A stretch of 64,000 bases of DNA from Pseudomonadota bacterium (lineage in GTDB: Bacteria > Pseudomonadota > Alphaproteobacteria > Rhizobiales > Rhizobiaceae): NCBI GenBank assembly GCA_023419535.1, contig JAEZXX010000064.1:1-64000 (forward strand), in the 5' to 3' direction. Position numbers and translations under genes: made by a program. Below the pieces are notes generated by a model. That model saw only the letters and a list, made by a program, of their open reading frames with translations, searched no databases and was not told the DNA's origin. Below are positions 34,309 through 42,791 of this stretch, piece by piece (positions within the stretch are counted from its first letter, which is position 1; each line of letters begins with the position of its first letter).

Positions 34309-35517
34309 TTACGGCGTGACAGCGGCACCGAACGCGCCGGTGACGAAGGCCTCGGGCCGCTTCACGGCGAGCGCCAGACGCTCTTCGCAGCGGATCGACA
34401 CCATGTTCTTCTCGAAGTCGTCGACGTTCTCGGTCGAGACGACGACGTTCGCGTCCTCGCGATCGAAAATCTGCGCGCCGGTCGAGAACGCGCCCGCCAG
34501 GAACTCGCCCTCGAACTCGGGCGCCTCGGTGGCGACGACCGGCAGGCCCCAGAGGGTCGGGCCGGCAAGGCTCAGCGGATTGGCGAGGATGTACCCGCCG
34601 TTCTTGTCCTTGGTCAGTTCGATGCGCGCCCAGTCGGTGAAGTGGACAACGAACCCGGTGACGGGCAGGCGAGCGAGCTGCGCCTGGAGCACCGCGAGAC
34701 GCAGATCGTCGATCGGCGTGCGGTCCGCAGGAGCAAAGGCCGGAGCGAAGGTGGACGCCTGCGGGACGATGCCCTCCAGATGACCGCCCGTGCCGGAACC
34801 GAACAGGATCTCCTGCTCCTCGACGTACTTCAGGCCGTAGCGCATCTCAGCGTCGACCATCGACTGCAGCTGCGCGAAGTCGTCGAGGATCTGCTTCGAC
34901 GCCTTGAACATGTGCGCGATCGTCACGACAGGCGTGATCTTCGTCGCGAATTCGATGTCCGAGTACGGCTTCTTCGTGCCTTCGACCGGGATCACGGCGG
35001 CCTTGTTGTCGAAGCCCGTCTGCTGAACCCAGAAGATCGCGGGCGAGGTAGTCCGGCCGGGAGCGATCAGGTCGCGGATGAAGAGGCGCTGCTTCGGCGC
35101 CTGGTCGATGCCCGGCAGGCGCTGGGGTTCGACGACGCCAGCGGCGATGTCGGTGCTCAGCACGTTCTTGACCGGAGCGGAAACGCTGCGGCCGCGAGAC
35201 ATGCTGGAGTTGACGCCCTTGAACGCCTCGGAGTTGACGGCCTGCTGACCGACCGACTGCCGGTCGGCGCCGCCGCCGCCGCGACGGGTGGCGGACTGCT
35301 CGACCTCGCCGAGCCGGGCCTGCAAATCACCCAGCCGCCCCGTAAGGTCCGTCTGGCTGGCGGTCAGCTTGTCGACTTCGGCCTTGGTCTCGGCCGAGAG
35401 CTTGCCGGTGTTCTTGACCTCGGTCAGGCATTCTTCCGCCTTGCGGGAGAAGTCGTCGTTGACGCGCGAAAGGTCGTTCGTGACCTTCGTCAGAAGGTCG
35501 CGGAGTTCATCAGCCAT
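34309..35517 (-). CDS. HK97-type major capsid protein
   Basis: A 402-residue capsid protein. The first 90-100 residues form a coiled-coil delta-domain (TEVKNTGKLSAETKAEVDKL, then DLQARLGEVEQSATRRGGGG) that acts as a scaffold and is removed by the protease. The HK97 core follows: SRGRSVSAPVKNVLSTDIAA, QRLPGIDQAPKQRLFIRDLI, a spine helix (ASKQILDDFAQLQSMVDAEM), LFGSGTGGHLEGIV and a C-terminal RCEERLALAVKRPEAFV strand. It builds the icosahedral head. Confidence 0.93.
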   Translation of the reverse strand: MADELRDLLTKVTNDLSRVNDDFSRKAEECLTEVKNTGKLSAETKAEVDKLTASQTDLTGRLGDLQARLGEVEQSATRRGGGGADRQSVGQQAVNSEAFKGVNSSMSRGRSVSAPVKNVLSTDIAAGVVEPQRLPGIDQAPKQRLFIRDLIAPGRTTSPAIFWVQQTGFDNKAAVIPVEGTKKPYSDIEFATKITPVVTIAHMFKASKQILDDFAQLQSMVDAEMRYGLKYVEEQEILFGSGTGGHLEGIVPQASTFAPAFAPADRTPIDDLRLAVLQAQLARLPVTGFVVHFTDWARIELTKDKNGGYILANPLSLAGPTLWGLPVVATEAPEFEGEFLAGAFSTGAQIFDREDANVVVSTENVDDFEKNMVSIRCEERLALAVKRPEAFVTGAFGAAVTP

Positions 35518-35546
35518 AATGGCCTCCTGAATGTAGGGAGCGGGCT

Positions 35547-36386
35547 CTAGGCCCTGGTCAGGCTCAGTCGTGCCGCCGCGACGCGCAGACGGTCGATTGC
35601 ATCTTCGTCAGCGCCCGGCGTGACGGGGCCGCTGGCAGCGCTCGGCTTGCCATCGGCGATCTCTTTCAAAAGGCGGCGGCGCTCGGAGCGCGGAAGCGCC
35701 CGTCCGGTCGTCAGTGCCGCCTCGAGGCGGTAAAGGGCCGGCGCCTCGTTGCGCGCGACCTCTCTGGTTTCGAAGTCAACGACCGCGTCGGCAAAGCCCT
35801 TCTCCACGGCCTCGCTGCCCGACAGGTAGGTCGTGGCGTCGAGCATCGCCGTCACCTCGGCGACGCTGAGCCCGGACCGCTCGGCGAACATCTCGGCTGC
35901 CGCCCGGTCGAAGACCTCCATGGCGTCTGCGGTGGTCCGCAGAACCGTCTTCTCACCGGCCGCGCCCCACTGCGTGTTGTGGATCATCATGAACCCGAGG
36001 CTGGCGATCTGCACCTCGTCGCCGGCCATGGCGATAACCGCGGCGGCGGAGGCAGCGATGCCGACGATCTGGACTGTGACCTTGTGCGGGTGCGCCCGCA
36101 GCATGTTGTAGATCGTCGTGCCTTCGAAGAAGTCGCCGCCGGGCGAGTTGATCTGCACCGTCACAGGACGGTCGCCGATCTGTCGGAGCGCGGCGCCGAT
36201 CCGCTTGGCGGTGACGCCCTCCTCCGTCCACCAGTCGAAGCCGATCGGGTCGAGAATGCTGATCGTGTCGGAACCGTCCGTCGCAGCTTGCGTCGGGCTC
36301 CAGCGCTTCAGCGCCTCTTCCGACAGCATCGGCGACGCCTTCGTGCCTTCGGGGGATCGAAGCTCGGGAAGCGGTCGAAGGCTCAT
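35547..36386 (-). CDS. ClpP-like head maturation protease
   Basis: A 279-residue serine protease of the phage ClpP group. Catalytic residues: Ser113 in GIAASAAAVIAMAG, His136 in MMIHNTQWGAAG, and an Asp near residue 183 (MLDATTYLSGSEAVEKGFAD). The upstream INSPGGDFFEGTTIYNML is diagnostic. It trims the delta-domain of the capsid protein. Extra C-terminal sequence beyond ClpP may be self-cleaved. The start at 36386 overlaps the portal stop by four bases; the long upstream frame is a shadow. Confidence 0.92.
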   Translation of the reverse strand: MSLRPLPELRSPEGTKASPMLSEEALKRWSPTQAATDGSDTISILDPIGFDWWTEEGVTAKRIGAALRQIGDRPVTVQINSPGGDFFEGTTIYNMLRAHPHKVTVQIVGIAASAAAVIAMAGDEVQIASLGFMMIHNTQWGAAGEKTVLRTTADAMEVFDRAAAEMFAERSGLSVAEVTAMLDATTYLSGSEAVEKGFADAVVDFETREVARNEAPALYRLEAALTTGRALPRSERRRLLKEIADGKPSAASGPVTPGADEDAIDRLRVAAARLSLTRA

Positions 36387-37606
36387 GGCTTGTTCTCCTG
36401 TGCCGCGGCGTCGGCCTGGTCGATCGGCACGTTCTGCATCTGCGTGCGGATGACGTCGCCGCCCTCGACCGGCGGGTCGCCCTCGTAGCGCCGGATCTCG
36501 TTGAGCGTCTTGAAGCCCGCGCGGCTGGCGATCTCGTGCGCCTCGTACCGGGCCTTCGTATCCGTCCGCAGCAGGTCCTCGTAGTTGAAGCGGACCGACA
36601 GTCGGCGTCGCTCCGCCGGGGTCATCACCCGCTTGGCGATGGCCTGTTCGATGCGCTTTAGGCGGTTGCGCAGGCTGAGGTTCAGCCAGTTCTGCATGAT
36701 CGCCGAGACGCCCGTCCCCCACATCGTCTGTCCTTCGGCCGCGTGGCCGACGAGGATCGGAGGGAGACCGAGCCAACGGCAGACGTCCTCGACGTTGAAC
36801 CGACGGTTCAGGATCATTTCGGCATCGCGCATCGAAAGGCTGATGCTCTTGAAGTCGAGCCCACCCTCCAGAATGGAGGCCCACGGCGCATTCGGACCGC
36901 TGTTCGCTTCAACGAGCGACTTCTTCGCGTCCGCCCTCTGCTCGAGCGTCATTTTCGTCGCCCCGGCCGGCGTGATGAAGAACCCCTTCGACCGCAGACC
37001 CTTCGAATAGGCGTGTCCGGCAGCCTTCTCCGTCGCGATCGTGAGGCTGAGCGTCTGGCGCGCGTACTCGACCGGCGAGAAGCCGACGTCCCCTTCGCCG
37101 AACGCCTTCAGGTGGAAGACCTTCTCTGCCGGCAGCAGGACGTCCTTGCCGCGGTCTCGGAACCGATACTCCAGCCGGTCATCGCTGTTTCGGCGAACGA
37201 AGGTGTCGCCGGGCATCGAGTTCAGGGCGACGAGGCGGTCGCCTACGAAAGCCTTCTCGGCGAACGCGTTGCCTGTCGTGCAGAGACCAAGGACCCGCTC
37301 TTCCCAGAACTCGATCGCCGTCTGATCCGCGTTCGGGCTCCGGTCCAGAAGTTCCGCAAGAGGATGGTCCTTCACTCGAACCCTGACGCCGTCCGGCCCC
37401 TCCTCCATCACGTCGAGCGACAGGCTGGCGATCGTCTCGGCGGTGATGCGAGTTCCGGCCCAGAAGGCCGACAGGTTCAGTGCGCCTCGCGTCGTGACGC
37501 TTTCACCCGCCCAAGTTTCGCCGCCTCCCATGAACTCGTAGAGTTCGTTGTCGCGGGCGGTCAGGCGCCTGCCAATGAGCCGGCGGCCGAGGTCCCAGAT
37601 ACCCAT
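36383..37606 (-). CDS. Portal protein, HK97 family
   Basis: A 407-residue portal forming the dodecameric DNA channel. Seen: SAFWAGTRITAETIASLSLD, the ANGNAF-type motif (CTTGNAFAEK), YRFRDRGKDVLLPAEKVFHL, SPVEYARQTLSLTIATEKAA, then SGPNAPWASILEGGLDFKSI and FNVEDVCRWLGLPPILVGHA, all HK97-portal landmarks. It overlaps the terminase stop (TAATG), so it is translationally coupled to TerL. Confidence 0.92.
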   Translation of the reverse strand: MGIWDLGRRLIGRRLTARDNELYEFMGGGETWAGESVTTRGALNLSAFWAGTRITAETIASLSLDVMEEGPDGVRVRVKDHPLAELLDRSPNADQTAIEFWEERVLGLCTTGNAFAEKAFVGDRLVALNSMPGDTFVRRNSDDRLEYRFRDRGKDVLLPAEKVFHLKAFGEGDVGFSPVEYARQTLSLTIATEKAAGHAYSKGLRSKGFFITPAGATKMTLEQRADAKKSLVEANSGPNAPWASILEGGLDFKSISLSMRDAEMILNRRFNVEDVCRWLGLPPILVGHAAEGQTMWGTGVSAIMQNWLNLSLRNRLKRIEQAIAKRVMTPAERRRLSVRFNYEDLLRTDTKARYEAHEIASRAGFKTLNEIRRYEGDPPVEGGDVIRTQMQNVPIDQADAAAQENKP

Positions 37607-39444
37607 TACGCGGACACCATGTTCGTGAAGATGTCCGACCAATCGGTCTGCGCGCCGTTGCCGAGTTCGTTGTCCGCCGCGCCGACGGCCATCGCGATCG
37701 TGACCATTCCATCGATCCTTCCGCGCGAGCGATCCTTGTCGAAGGCTCGGTTCCCTTGGCCGTCAGCGTCGACGATCGCGTTCGCGGCGCAGCTGTAGGT
37801 GACCGGTGACTCGTCGATGGTGATCGTCTTATCGAGGATCCGGTCCTCCAGACGTTCGATCGAGCGCGGCATGGTCAGCTGCTTCTCTTCGTAGACGACG
37901 CGCTTGCCCTGGCCGTGCGCGACCATCTTGAACCCGGAGCCCTCGGGCTCCGTCGGGCCTTTGTAGCGCCAGACCGGGAACCCAATTTGCTCGCAGGCCG
38001 CGATGAAGTCCGCCATGCCGGCCGGGTCGAAGGCCAGGAACTCGACCTCGTGTTCCGCGACGAGCTCGGCGACCTTCGCGGCCACGAACGTCTTGTCGAT
38101 CACCGCGCCGGGGACCGCCGTCAGGCTCGTCTTGTCCGGCTCCAGCGCCCACCGATCGTAGGGCGCCAGGTCCGCCTTCGAACGGTCCTCGATGCCGTTC
38201 CTCACTGTCCAGTACCAAGTCTTGACGTAGAGGTGGCCCGTCTCCGGGCACTCCCAGCAGGCGGTCAGCGCCGTCAGGTCGTTCTTCTTCGACAGGTCGA
38301 GCGAGAGCCAGCAGCGCCAGCCCTTCATCTTCGCGACGTCGACCTTGCCCTGCACCGCGATCCACGCGTCCTCCGCGATCCAGAAGGACGCGGAGCCGGC
38401 GGGAATGCCGAAGTAGAGCCGCTTCACCGACATGGCGGTAGAAAGCAGCACCCGAGCCGTCGCGACCTCGCCTTCGATGTTGGCCGCAGGGAAAGTGACA
38501 CCCAACGCCGGCAGAGCCTTCTGCCAAACCGCGGGCGTGTCGAAGATCGTCTCGCGGTCCTTCTTGTCGACCCGCGCCACGAAGGCGAAGGCCTCGTCGT
38601 CGTTGACCTTGCCGTTCGCGACGGCTTGGTAGAATTCGCTGTACTCCGTTCCAACGTGCTGCGTCGTTGCCGGCGTGTTCGTCCCGAGAAGCATCAAAGC
38701 GTCGTTTGGCATCTTCGCGATGGCACGCTTCCATGTCTCGATCGGATGGTTCGATCGGAATTCATGAATTTCGTCGGCGAACACCGCCACTGGGCGCGGA
38801 CCCGAGATTGCCTGACCGTTCGCCAGCGCCTGAAACTTCGATCCCGTTTCCGGGTGCTCCAGCTTCCAGGCGTTGTCGCCCTCGCCCCGGATGATGACCT
38901 CGCCGCGCGATTCCAGCGTGTCGGTCTCGTCTTCCTCGGCGCCGGGAATGTTCGATCTGCACATGGCGACCGCGTCCTTGAAAAGAACGTTCGCCGTCGC
39001 GCGATCCTGTCCGATCGCATACGCCTCGGCGCGCGGGACGCCGTAGAAGCCCATCAGGTAGAGGCCGATCGCTGCCATCAGCGGGCTCTTCGCCTGTCCC
39101 TTTCCGGTCTCCAGCCAGCCCGATCGGAAGCGCAGCCGGCCACTCTCCTTCGTCCAGCCGAACAGCGAGCCGATGGTGAACACATGCCAGGGTAGAGGGT
39201 GGAAGGGTTGGCCCGCATACGACCCTGCCGTAATCGACAGCACCGCCGGGAAGAACCCGAGGACATGCGCGGCCTTTTCGGGACGCCAGACCAAGCCGCG
39301 CTTCGGCCCGTCGCGCAGATCGTCGAGATGGCGCTGTGCAGCGGCCTTCACGATCTCGCCGACGAGGATCCGCCCCTCGACCGCGTCGAGCGCCCATTGC
39401 GTGGTCGGGTCGGTCGCAGCTCGGTCGAAAGCCTCCTTCTTCAT
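37606..39444 (-). CDS. Terminase large subunit
   Basis: A 612-residue packaging motor of the Terminase_1 family. ATPase: a variant Walker A LETGKGQAKSPL near residue 110 and Walker B PVAVFADEIHE near residue 222, with coupling motif TNTPATTQ. Nuclease: acidic residues in LSLDLSKKNDLTAL, LAFDPAGMADF and GRIDGMVTIAMAVG. It translocates and cuts genome concatemers. It is not next to the small subunit: about 2.8 kb of accessory genes intervene. Confidence 0.93.
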   Translation of the reverse strand: MKKEAFDRAATDPTTQWALDAVEGRILVGEIVKAAAQRHLDDLRDGPKRGLVWRPEKAAHVLGFFPAVLSITAGSYAGQPFHPLPWHVFTIGSLFGWTKESGRLRFRSGWLETGKGQAKSPLMAAIGLYLMGFYGVPRAEAYAIGQDRATANVLFKDAVAMCRSNIPGAEEDETDTLESRGEVIIRGEGDNAWKLEHPETGSKFQALANGQAISGPRPVAVFADEIHEFRSNHPIETWKRAIAKMPNDALMLLGTNTPATTQHVGTEYSEFYQAVANGKVNDDEAFAFVARVDKKDRETIFDTPAVWQKALPALGVTFPAANIEGEVATARVLLSTAMSVKRLYFGIPAGSASFWIAEDAWIAVQGKVDVAKMKGWRCWLSLDLSKKNDLTALTACWECPETGHLYVKTWYWTVRNGIEDRSKADLAPYDRWALEPDKTSLTAVPGAVIDKTFVAAKVAELVAEHEVEFLAFDPAGMADFIAACEQIGFPVWRYKGPTEPEGSGFKMVAHGQGKRVVYEEKQLTMPRSIERLEDRILDKTITIDESPVTYSCAANAIVDADGQGNRAFDKDRSRGRIDGMVTIAMAVGAADNELGNGAQTDWSDIFTNMVSA

Positions 39445-39581
39445 TCGCTCTCCCCGCAGGGCTCAAAGGAAAGGGGCCGGCGATGAGCCGACCCCGAGGG
39501 CAACACCACGCATTCGGGTCTCAGAAGATCGATGGTCGCCCTTCCGCTTTCGCGGATCAGTTGGCGGTGCAGCAGCCTGCC

Positions 39582-40601
39582 TTAGGAAAGCACGGGGCTA
39601 GTGGCCGCACTCGCCCGCCTCCATGCGGCCCAAAGGTCGCGGAGAAGGCGTTTCTCGATGTAGCGCTGCACCCTGTTGTGCGCGTGTGCCTTCGTCTCCA
39701 CGCGATCGGCCTCGTAGACCTTCCTCGCGTCGTAGACCTCCTTCATCGGTCCACCCGATTTGATCATGCAGGCTCCGACGTTCCACATCACAGACCGCCG
39801 AGATGGCGAGTAGCCGTGAAGGACGGCATCCGCCCCGCCGACCCTGCGCTGACGTCCGTCTGCCATGACGGCGAGCCCCATCCGTTTCCACAGCTTCGCG
39901 GGGTTGGCGTAAGAACCGAGGTCGCCAGCCTCGCCGACGATCGCCGCCAGCGACGCGATACCAAAACCGCGGACGTCATCGACCCACGGGGCGACCGGGA
40001 GCGCCCTTGCCAGCTTCGCCAACCGCTTCTCGACCATCTTTCGATGCCGTTCGACCCCGTCCCGGGCTTCGACCAGCGGCAGGATAGCTGCCATCGCGAT
40101 CTCAGCCATTGGGTGTGAGCCCTTGCCAATGGCCGCGCGGTAGAGCTTGTCCGCCTCCTTGATCTCGCCGCCCGCCAAGCGTCGGCACAGCGCCTTGGCC
40201 TGGAGGGTCAGCGACTTCTCCGCACGATGCCACGACTGCCGGCGGCGCCACTGTTCGCGAATTTCATCAATGGTGGTGGCGAGAAGGACAGAAGTCGTAC
40301 GGGCCGCATAACATCCTTGGCCCTCCTCGCCCTCGGCATCGCTGCCGATCTGCTTGGCCGTGGCGGCAGGGCACCCCAGGAGGTCGTCAACTTTTTGGCC
40401 GCCACGGCCTTCGACGTCTCCGCCGATCAGGTGGGCGTCGGCAGCACTCCCAAGGGTCGCATTGGGACCGTGGCCGACGCCGTCAGTCTCACGACTGATC
40501 TGAATTGGTGCGGTGAGCGACGCGTCACCATTGGACAGCATATCGCAATAGGTCACATCACCGCCGCCGGACACACCGGCGATCTCGAAATCCTCACGCA
40601 T
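39582..40601 (-). CDS. Phage protein with IS110/IS116-type C-terminal domain, no DEDD domain
   Basis: A 339-residue protein. The middle (IREQWRRRQSWHRAEKSLTL) begins a helical region; residues about 190-290 resemble the Transposase_20 (IS116/IS110/IS902) domain: VRGFGIASLAAIVGEAGDLG, YANPAKLWKRMGLAV and HGYSPSRRSVMWNVGACMI. The N-terminal DEDD RuvC-like nuclease of real IS110 transposases is absent, and no IS ends flank the gene. So this looks like an adopted DNA-binding domain in a phage protein conserved among rhizobial phages, rather than an insertion sequence. Its role near the packaging genes is unknown. It overlaps the upstream gene by eight bases. Confidence 0.65.
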   Translation of the reverse strand: MREDFEIAGVSGGGDVTYCDMLSNGDASLTAPIQISRETDGVGHGPNATLGSAADAHLIGGDVEGRGGQKVDDLLGCPAATAKQIGSDAEGEEGQGCYAARTTSVLLATTIDEIREQWRRRQSWHRAEKSLTLQAKALCRRLAGGEIKEADKLYRAAIGKGSHPMAEIAMAAILPLVEARDGVERHRKMVEKRLAKLARALPVAPWVDDVRGFGIASLAAIVGEAGDLGSYANPAKLWKRMGLAVMADGRQRRVGGADAVLHGYSPSRRSVMWNVGACMIKSGGPMKEVYDARKVYEADRVETKAHAHNRVQRYIEKRLLRDLWAAWRRASAATSPVLS

Positions 40602-41136
40602 GGCGGGACGCCTCCGCCTGCATCGTCTCCAGTTCGGCCGACGTCAGTGCGACCCCGACCCTGCGCCCCTCGGGCACCTTCGCAGCAACGAGACGAAGCC
40701 AGCGTTCTTTGACGCGCATATCCCGCGACTGGCGGCCGTAGAATTCGGCTGCTTCCATCACCTGATCGCGGTCGGCGTCCCGAAGCAGAACGCCGCCGGG
40801 CAGCGGGAACATCAGCAGCGTCCCACTCGCCAGATGAACAACGCGCTGACGATGTTCAGCCTGGGCCTTCAAGTCGACCGGCTTGCTCGTCGGCGCATTC
40901 CAAACCGAATGTCGTTGCTTCCGCATGACCATCCGAACCGCGTCGTAGCAAGCGTCTCGGATGAGCGGTTCTGTCAGATCCTTCCGCAGTCGAGGGGAGC
41001 GGTGAACCGCCGCCTCCATTATCGCCGTGGCTGCGACAAGATCGCCGTTCGCCTGATCCAACGCCTCTCGCGCCGCCGTTCCCACAGGGTCGGACGGCTT
41101 CTCCTCGGTCGCCGCCTGCCTCTCAGCGGCGGCCAT
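40594..41136 (-). CDS. Hypothetical phage protein, 180 residues
   Basis: A helical protein with an alanine-rich N-terminus (AREALDQANGDLVAATAIME), a central segment (LRKDLTEPLIRDACYDAVRM) and a C-terminal strand-helix part (LASGTLLMFPLPGGVLLRDA). I do not recognise the family. It starts one base before the upstream stop and overlaps the IS110-like gene, so the three genes are likely translated together. Confidence 0.55.
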   Translation of the reverse strand: MAAAERQAATEEKPSDPVGTAAREALDQANGDLVAATAIMEAAVHRSPRLRKDLTEPLIRDACYDAVRMVMRKQRHSVWNAPTSKPVDLKAQAEHRQRVVHLASGTLLMFPLPGGVLLRDADRDQVMEAAEFYGRQSRDMRVKERWLRLVAAKVPEGRRVGVALTSAELETMQAEASRHA

Positions 41137-41489
41137 CAGCTCGCCCTCGCGTAGAAGGCTTCTACCGCCTTCTTCGCCCGAAAGGCGCTCTCGCCGACGA
41201 TGAAGTGCAGGTCGTCGAACTCCTCCTGCGACAGCATCACGACCTTGTAGCCGTTCGGCTGCTGGTGGACGCCCGACGGACGCAACGCGCCTTCCATCAG
41301 AGTGCAGGCGATCGAGGCGCAGCGCGCCGCGTCGTTGACCGCGCCCTCCATGTCGATGCGATCGGGTTTGCTTCCGGCGCTCGCCGTGCTATGTTTTTCG
41401 TCGTTCACGACTTTTCCTTCCACGGAATTGGTTGAACCATGGCTCGGCGAGGTTGCACCCTCGGCCGGGCCTTTCTTTTGCGCCGTCAC
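41136..41489 (-). CDS. Hypothetical phage protein, 117 residues
   Basis: The N-terminal third is Ser/Gly/Lys-rich and probably disordered; the C-terminal part is structured (NDAARCASIACTLMEGAL, then KVVMLSQEEFDDLHFIVGES). The GTG start at 41489 overlaps the stop of the Arc-like gene (GTGA), which I take as the true start; the frame upstream belongs to the Arc gene's complement. Function unknown. Confidence 0.5.
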   Translation of the reverse strand: MTAQKKGPAEGATSPSHGSTNSVEGKVVNDEKHSTASAGSKPDRIDMEGAVNDAARCASIACTLMEGALRPSGVHQQPNGYKVVMLSQEEFDDLHFIVGESAFRAKKAVEAFYARAS

Positions 41490-41644
41490 GCGGGGTTCTC
41501 CCCGGTCGACCGCTCCATCTTCTCCCGGATCGCCAAAAGGATTTCGGAGTTTGTCGAGCGCAAGTTGCGCTTGGCGGTCTCCTCCAGCCAGCCTTTCAGC
41601 TCCGGCGTCACCCGAACCACAATTTGCGGATCGCCTTTCGCCAT
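41486..41644 (-). CDS. Arc-type ribbon-helix-helix repressor, 52 residues
   Basis: A short gene not found by length-based calling. The protein (MAKGDPQIVVRVTPELKGWL, then EETAKRNLRSTNSEILLAIR) has the RHH plan: a DNA-contacting strand QIVVRV, helix A and helix B with NSEIL. It is like P22 Arc/Mnt. It is divergent from a second Arc-like gene across an 84-base region rich in inverted repeats and overlaps the next gene by GTGA. Confidence 0.75.
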   Translation of the reverse strand: MAKGDPQIVVRVTPELKGWLEETAKRNLRSTNSEILLAIREKMERSTGENPA

Positions 41645-41673
41645 GTTCACGCCTCCTTAACAAGCACTTCGCT

Positions 41674-41717
41674 ATAAAGCATTCCGCTTTCTTGCGGTCA
41701 ATAGCAATCTGCTTTAT
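41674..41717. promoter_or_regulatory. Operator region between two divergent Arc-like genes
   Basis: ATAAAGCA (41674-41681) and TGCTTTAT (41710-41717) are perfect inverted 8-mers. Nested within are AAAGC-N5-GCTTT (41676-41690) and AGCA-N3-TGCT (41703-41713). These AT-rich repeats stand out in a GC-rich region and are good candidate binding sites for the RHH proteins made on both sides. Confidence 0.55.
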
Positions 41718-41728
41718 CGGAGCGCGCT

Positions 41729-42220
41729 ATGTCGGAACCTGTCGTCCAAGTAAATTTCCGGATGCCGGCGAGCCTGAAGACCGCGCTGGAGGAAGAGGCC
41801 CAGCGCGCGAACCGGTCGTTGACAGCGGAGATCGTGCAGCGGTTGGACGATTCTCTATCTCGCCGATTCGAGAACGTAGATTCCGAACACCGTGATACCG
41901 CTTACCGGCTCGAGCGCTTGGAGAAGGGGCTCACTCGCGTTCTGCAAAACATCGGTGAAATGCGAGAACGCGCCCGTTTCGTTCAGAGCAATCCCCATCG
42001 GTACAACCCTGAACGCTATGCCCGGCGCGTTGCGCTCGAGGACTTCCATGAGCGGGGTGAGTACCGCAACCCTTACGAACCGCTCACGCCAGAGCATGGG
42101 AGCTACCGGACAACGTTCCTCTGGTCGGCAACGCGGGCTCTAGGCAAAGAGGCTGTCCTGTCAGATCCCAAGTATGCCGAGATCCTTGAGCCGCTCCCGA
42201 AGTTCCTTCGAGCCGACTAA
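41729..42220 (+). CDS. Arc-type repressor with C-terminal extension
   Basis: A 163-residue protein. Residues 5-45 are an Arc RHH domain (VVQVNFRMPASLKTALEEEA, NRSLTAEIVQRLDDS). A coiled-coil-like stretch and an aromatic, charged tail of unknown fold follow (NPHRYNPERYARRVALEDFH). It runs against the late operon, so it should be expressed separately, perhaps in the lysogen. The pair with the 52-residue Arc protein recalls a small secondary immunity switch, but no antirepressor gene is evident beside it. Confidence 0.7.
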   Translation: MSEPVVQVNFRMPASLKTALEEEAQRANRSLTAEIVQRLDDSLSRRFENVDSEHRDTAYRLERLEKGLTRVLQNIGEMRERARFVQSNPHRYNPERYARRVALEDFHERGEYRNPYEPLTPEHGSYRTTFLWSATRALGKEAVLSDPKYAEILEPLPKFLRAD

Positions 42221-42234
42221 CCCTCCGCCCTCCC

Positions 42235-42678
42235 TCATCCCCCGCCGGCAGCCGGCTTCAGGTATCCATCCGAGGCGCGGGCTGCCCGCTTAGAACGCAC
42301 GACCTTTGTGACCTTGCCTCGACGGGTCGGCGGAATGCCGAGTTCGATCTCGATGATGCGGATCTCCTCGCTGGCCTGCCGCATCACGGTCCACCACGGC
42401 GAAATCTGCGGCACCTTCGTCCGCTTTGCCGCGACGATCGGCCCCGTCTCGGCAATCTGCCGCGTGGCACGTTCGTACTGCACCCGCCAGTGCGCTAGAC
42501 GCTCGACCATGTGCCCGTTTGCGACGGCGAGAGCTTCCATAGTCCGAAGTTCGCTGACGATGCGCGACCACTCCGCGGACGCGGCGTCGATATCGTCTTG
42601 CTCGACGTAGAGAGACCGCCAATCCGGCTCCGGAGGCGTGCCGTCTCCGCCAGTGATCGTGGTGAGGCTCATGCTCAT
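42235..42678 (-). CDS. Terminase small subunit, P27 family
   Basis: A 147-residue DNA-recognition subunit. Landmarks of the P27/Terminase_4 family: the helical part (SEWSRIVSELRTMEALAVAN, then WRVQYERATRQIAETGPIVA), ISPWWTVMRQASEEIRIIE and the C-terminal LGIPPTRRGKV. Of two starts six bases apart, 42678 is used; the choice is not certain. It is preceded by the HNH gene as in HK97-like packaging modules, but TerL is 2.8 kb further on. Confidence 0.83.
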   Translation of the reverse strand: MSMSLTTITGGDGTPPEPDWRSLYVEQDDIDAASAEWSRIVSELRTMEALAVANGHMVERLAHWRVQYERATRQIAETGPIVAAKRTKVPQISPWWTVMRQASEEIRIIEIELGIPPTRRGKVTKVVRSKRAARASDGYLKPAAGGG

Positions 42679-42791
42679 CCCCTTCGGGGATGGCGAAACC
42701 CCCCTTCCGAAAATCGTCTTCGGTGCGAATGGAGGGACCCCGCCGGTCGTGGCCCCTGGGCCCCTGAAGTTTCGACCCGCCCCCCCTATCG

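Noticed and set aside
39582..40601. Complete IS110-family insertion sequence
   Set aside because: No DEDD nuclease domain, no recognisable IS ends or target features, and the gene is joined to phage genes by overlaps.
41439..41660. Plus-strand open frame across the short Arc-like gene
   Set aside because: It is the complement of the Arc-like coding sequence and lacks a ribosome binding site and any domain.
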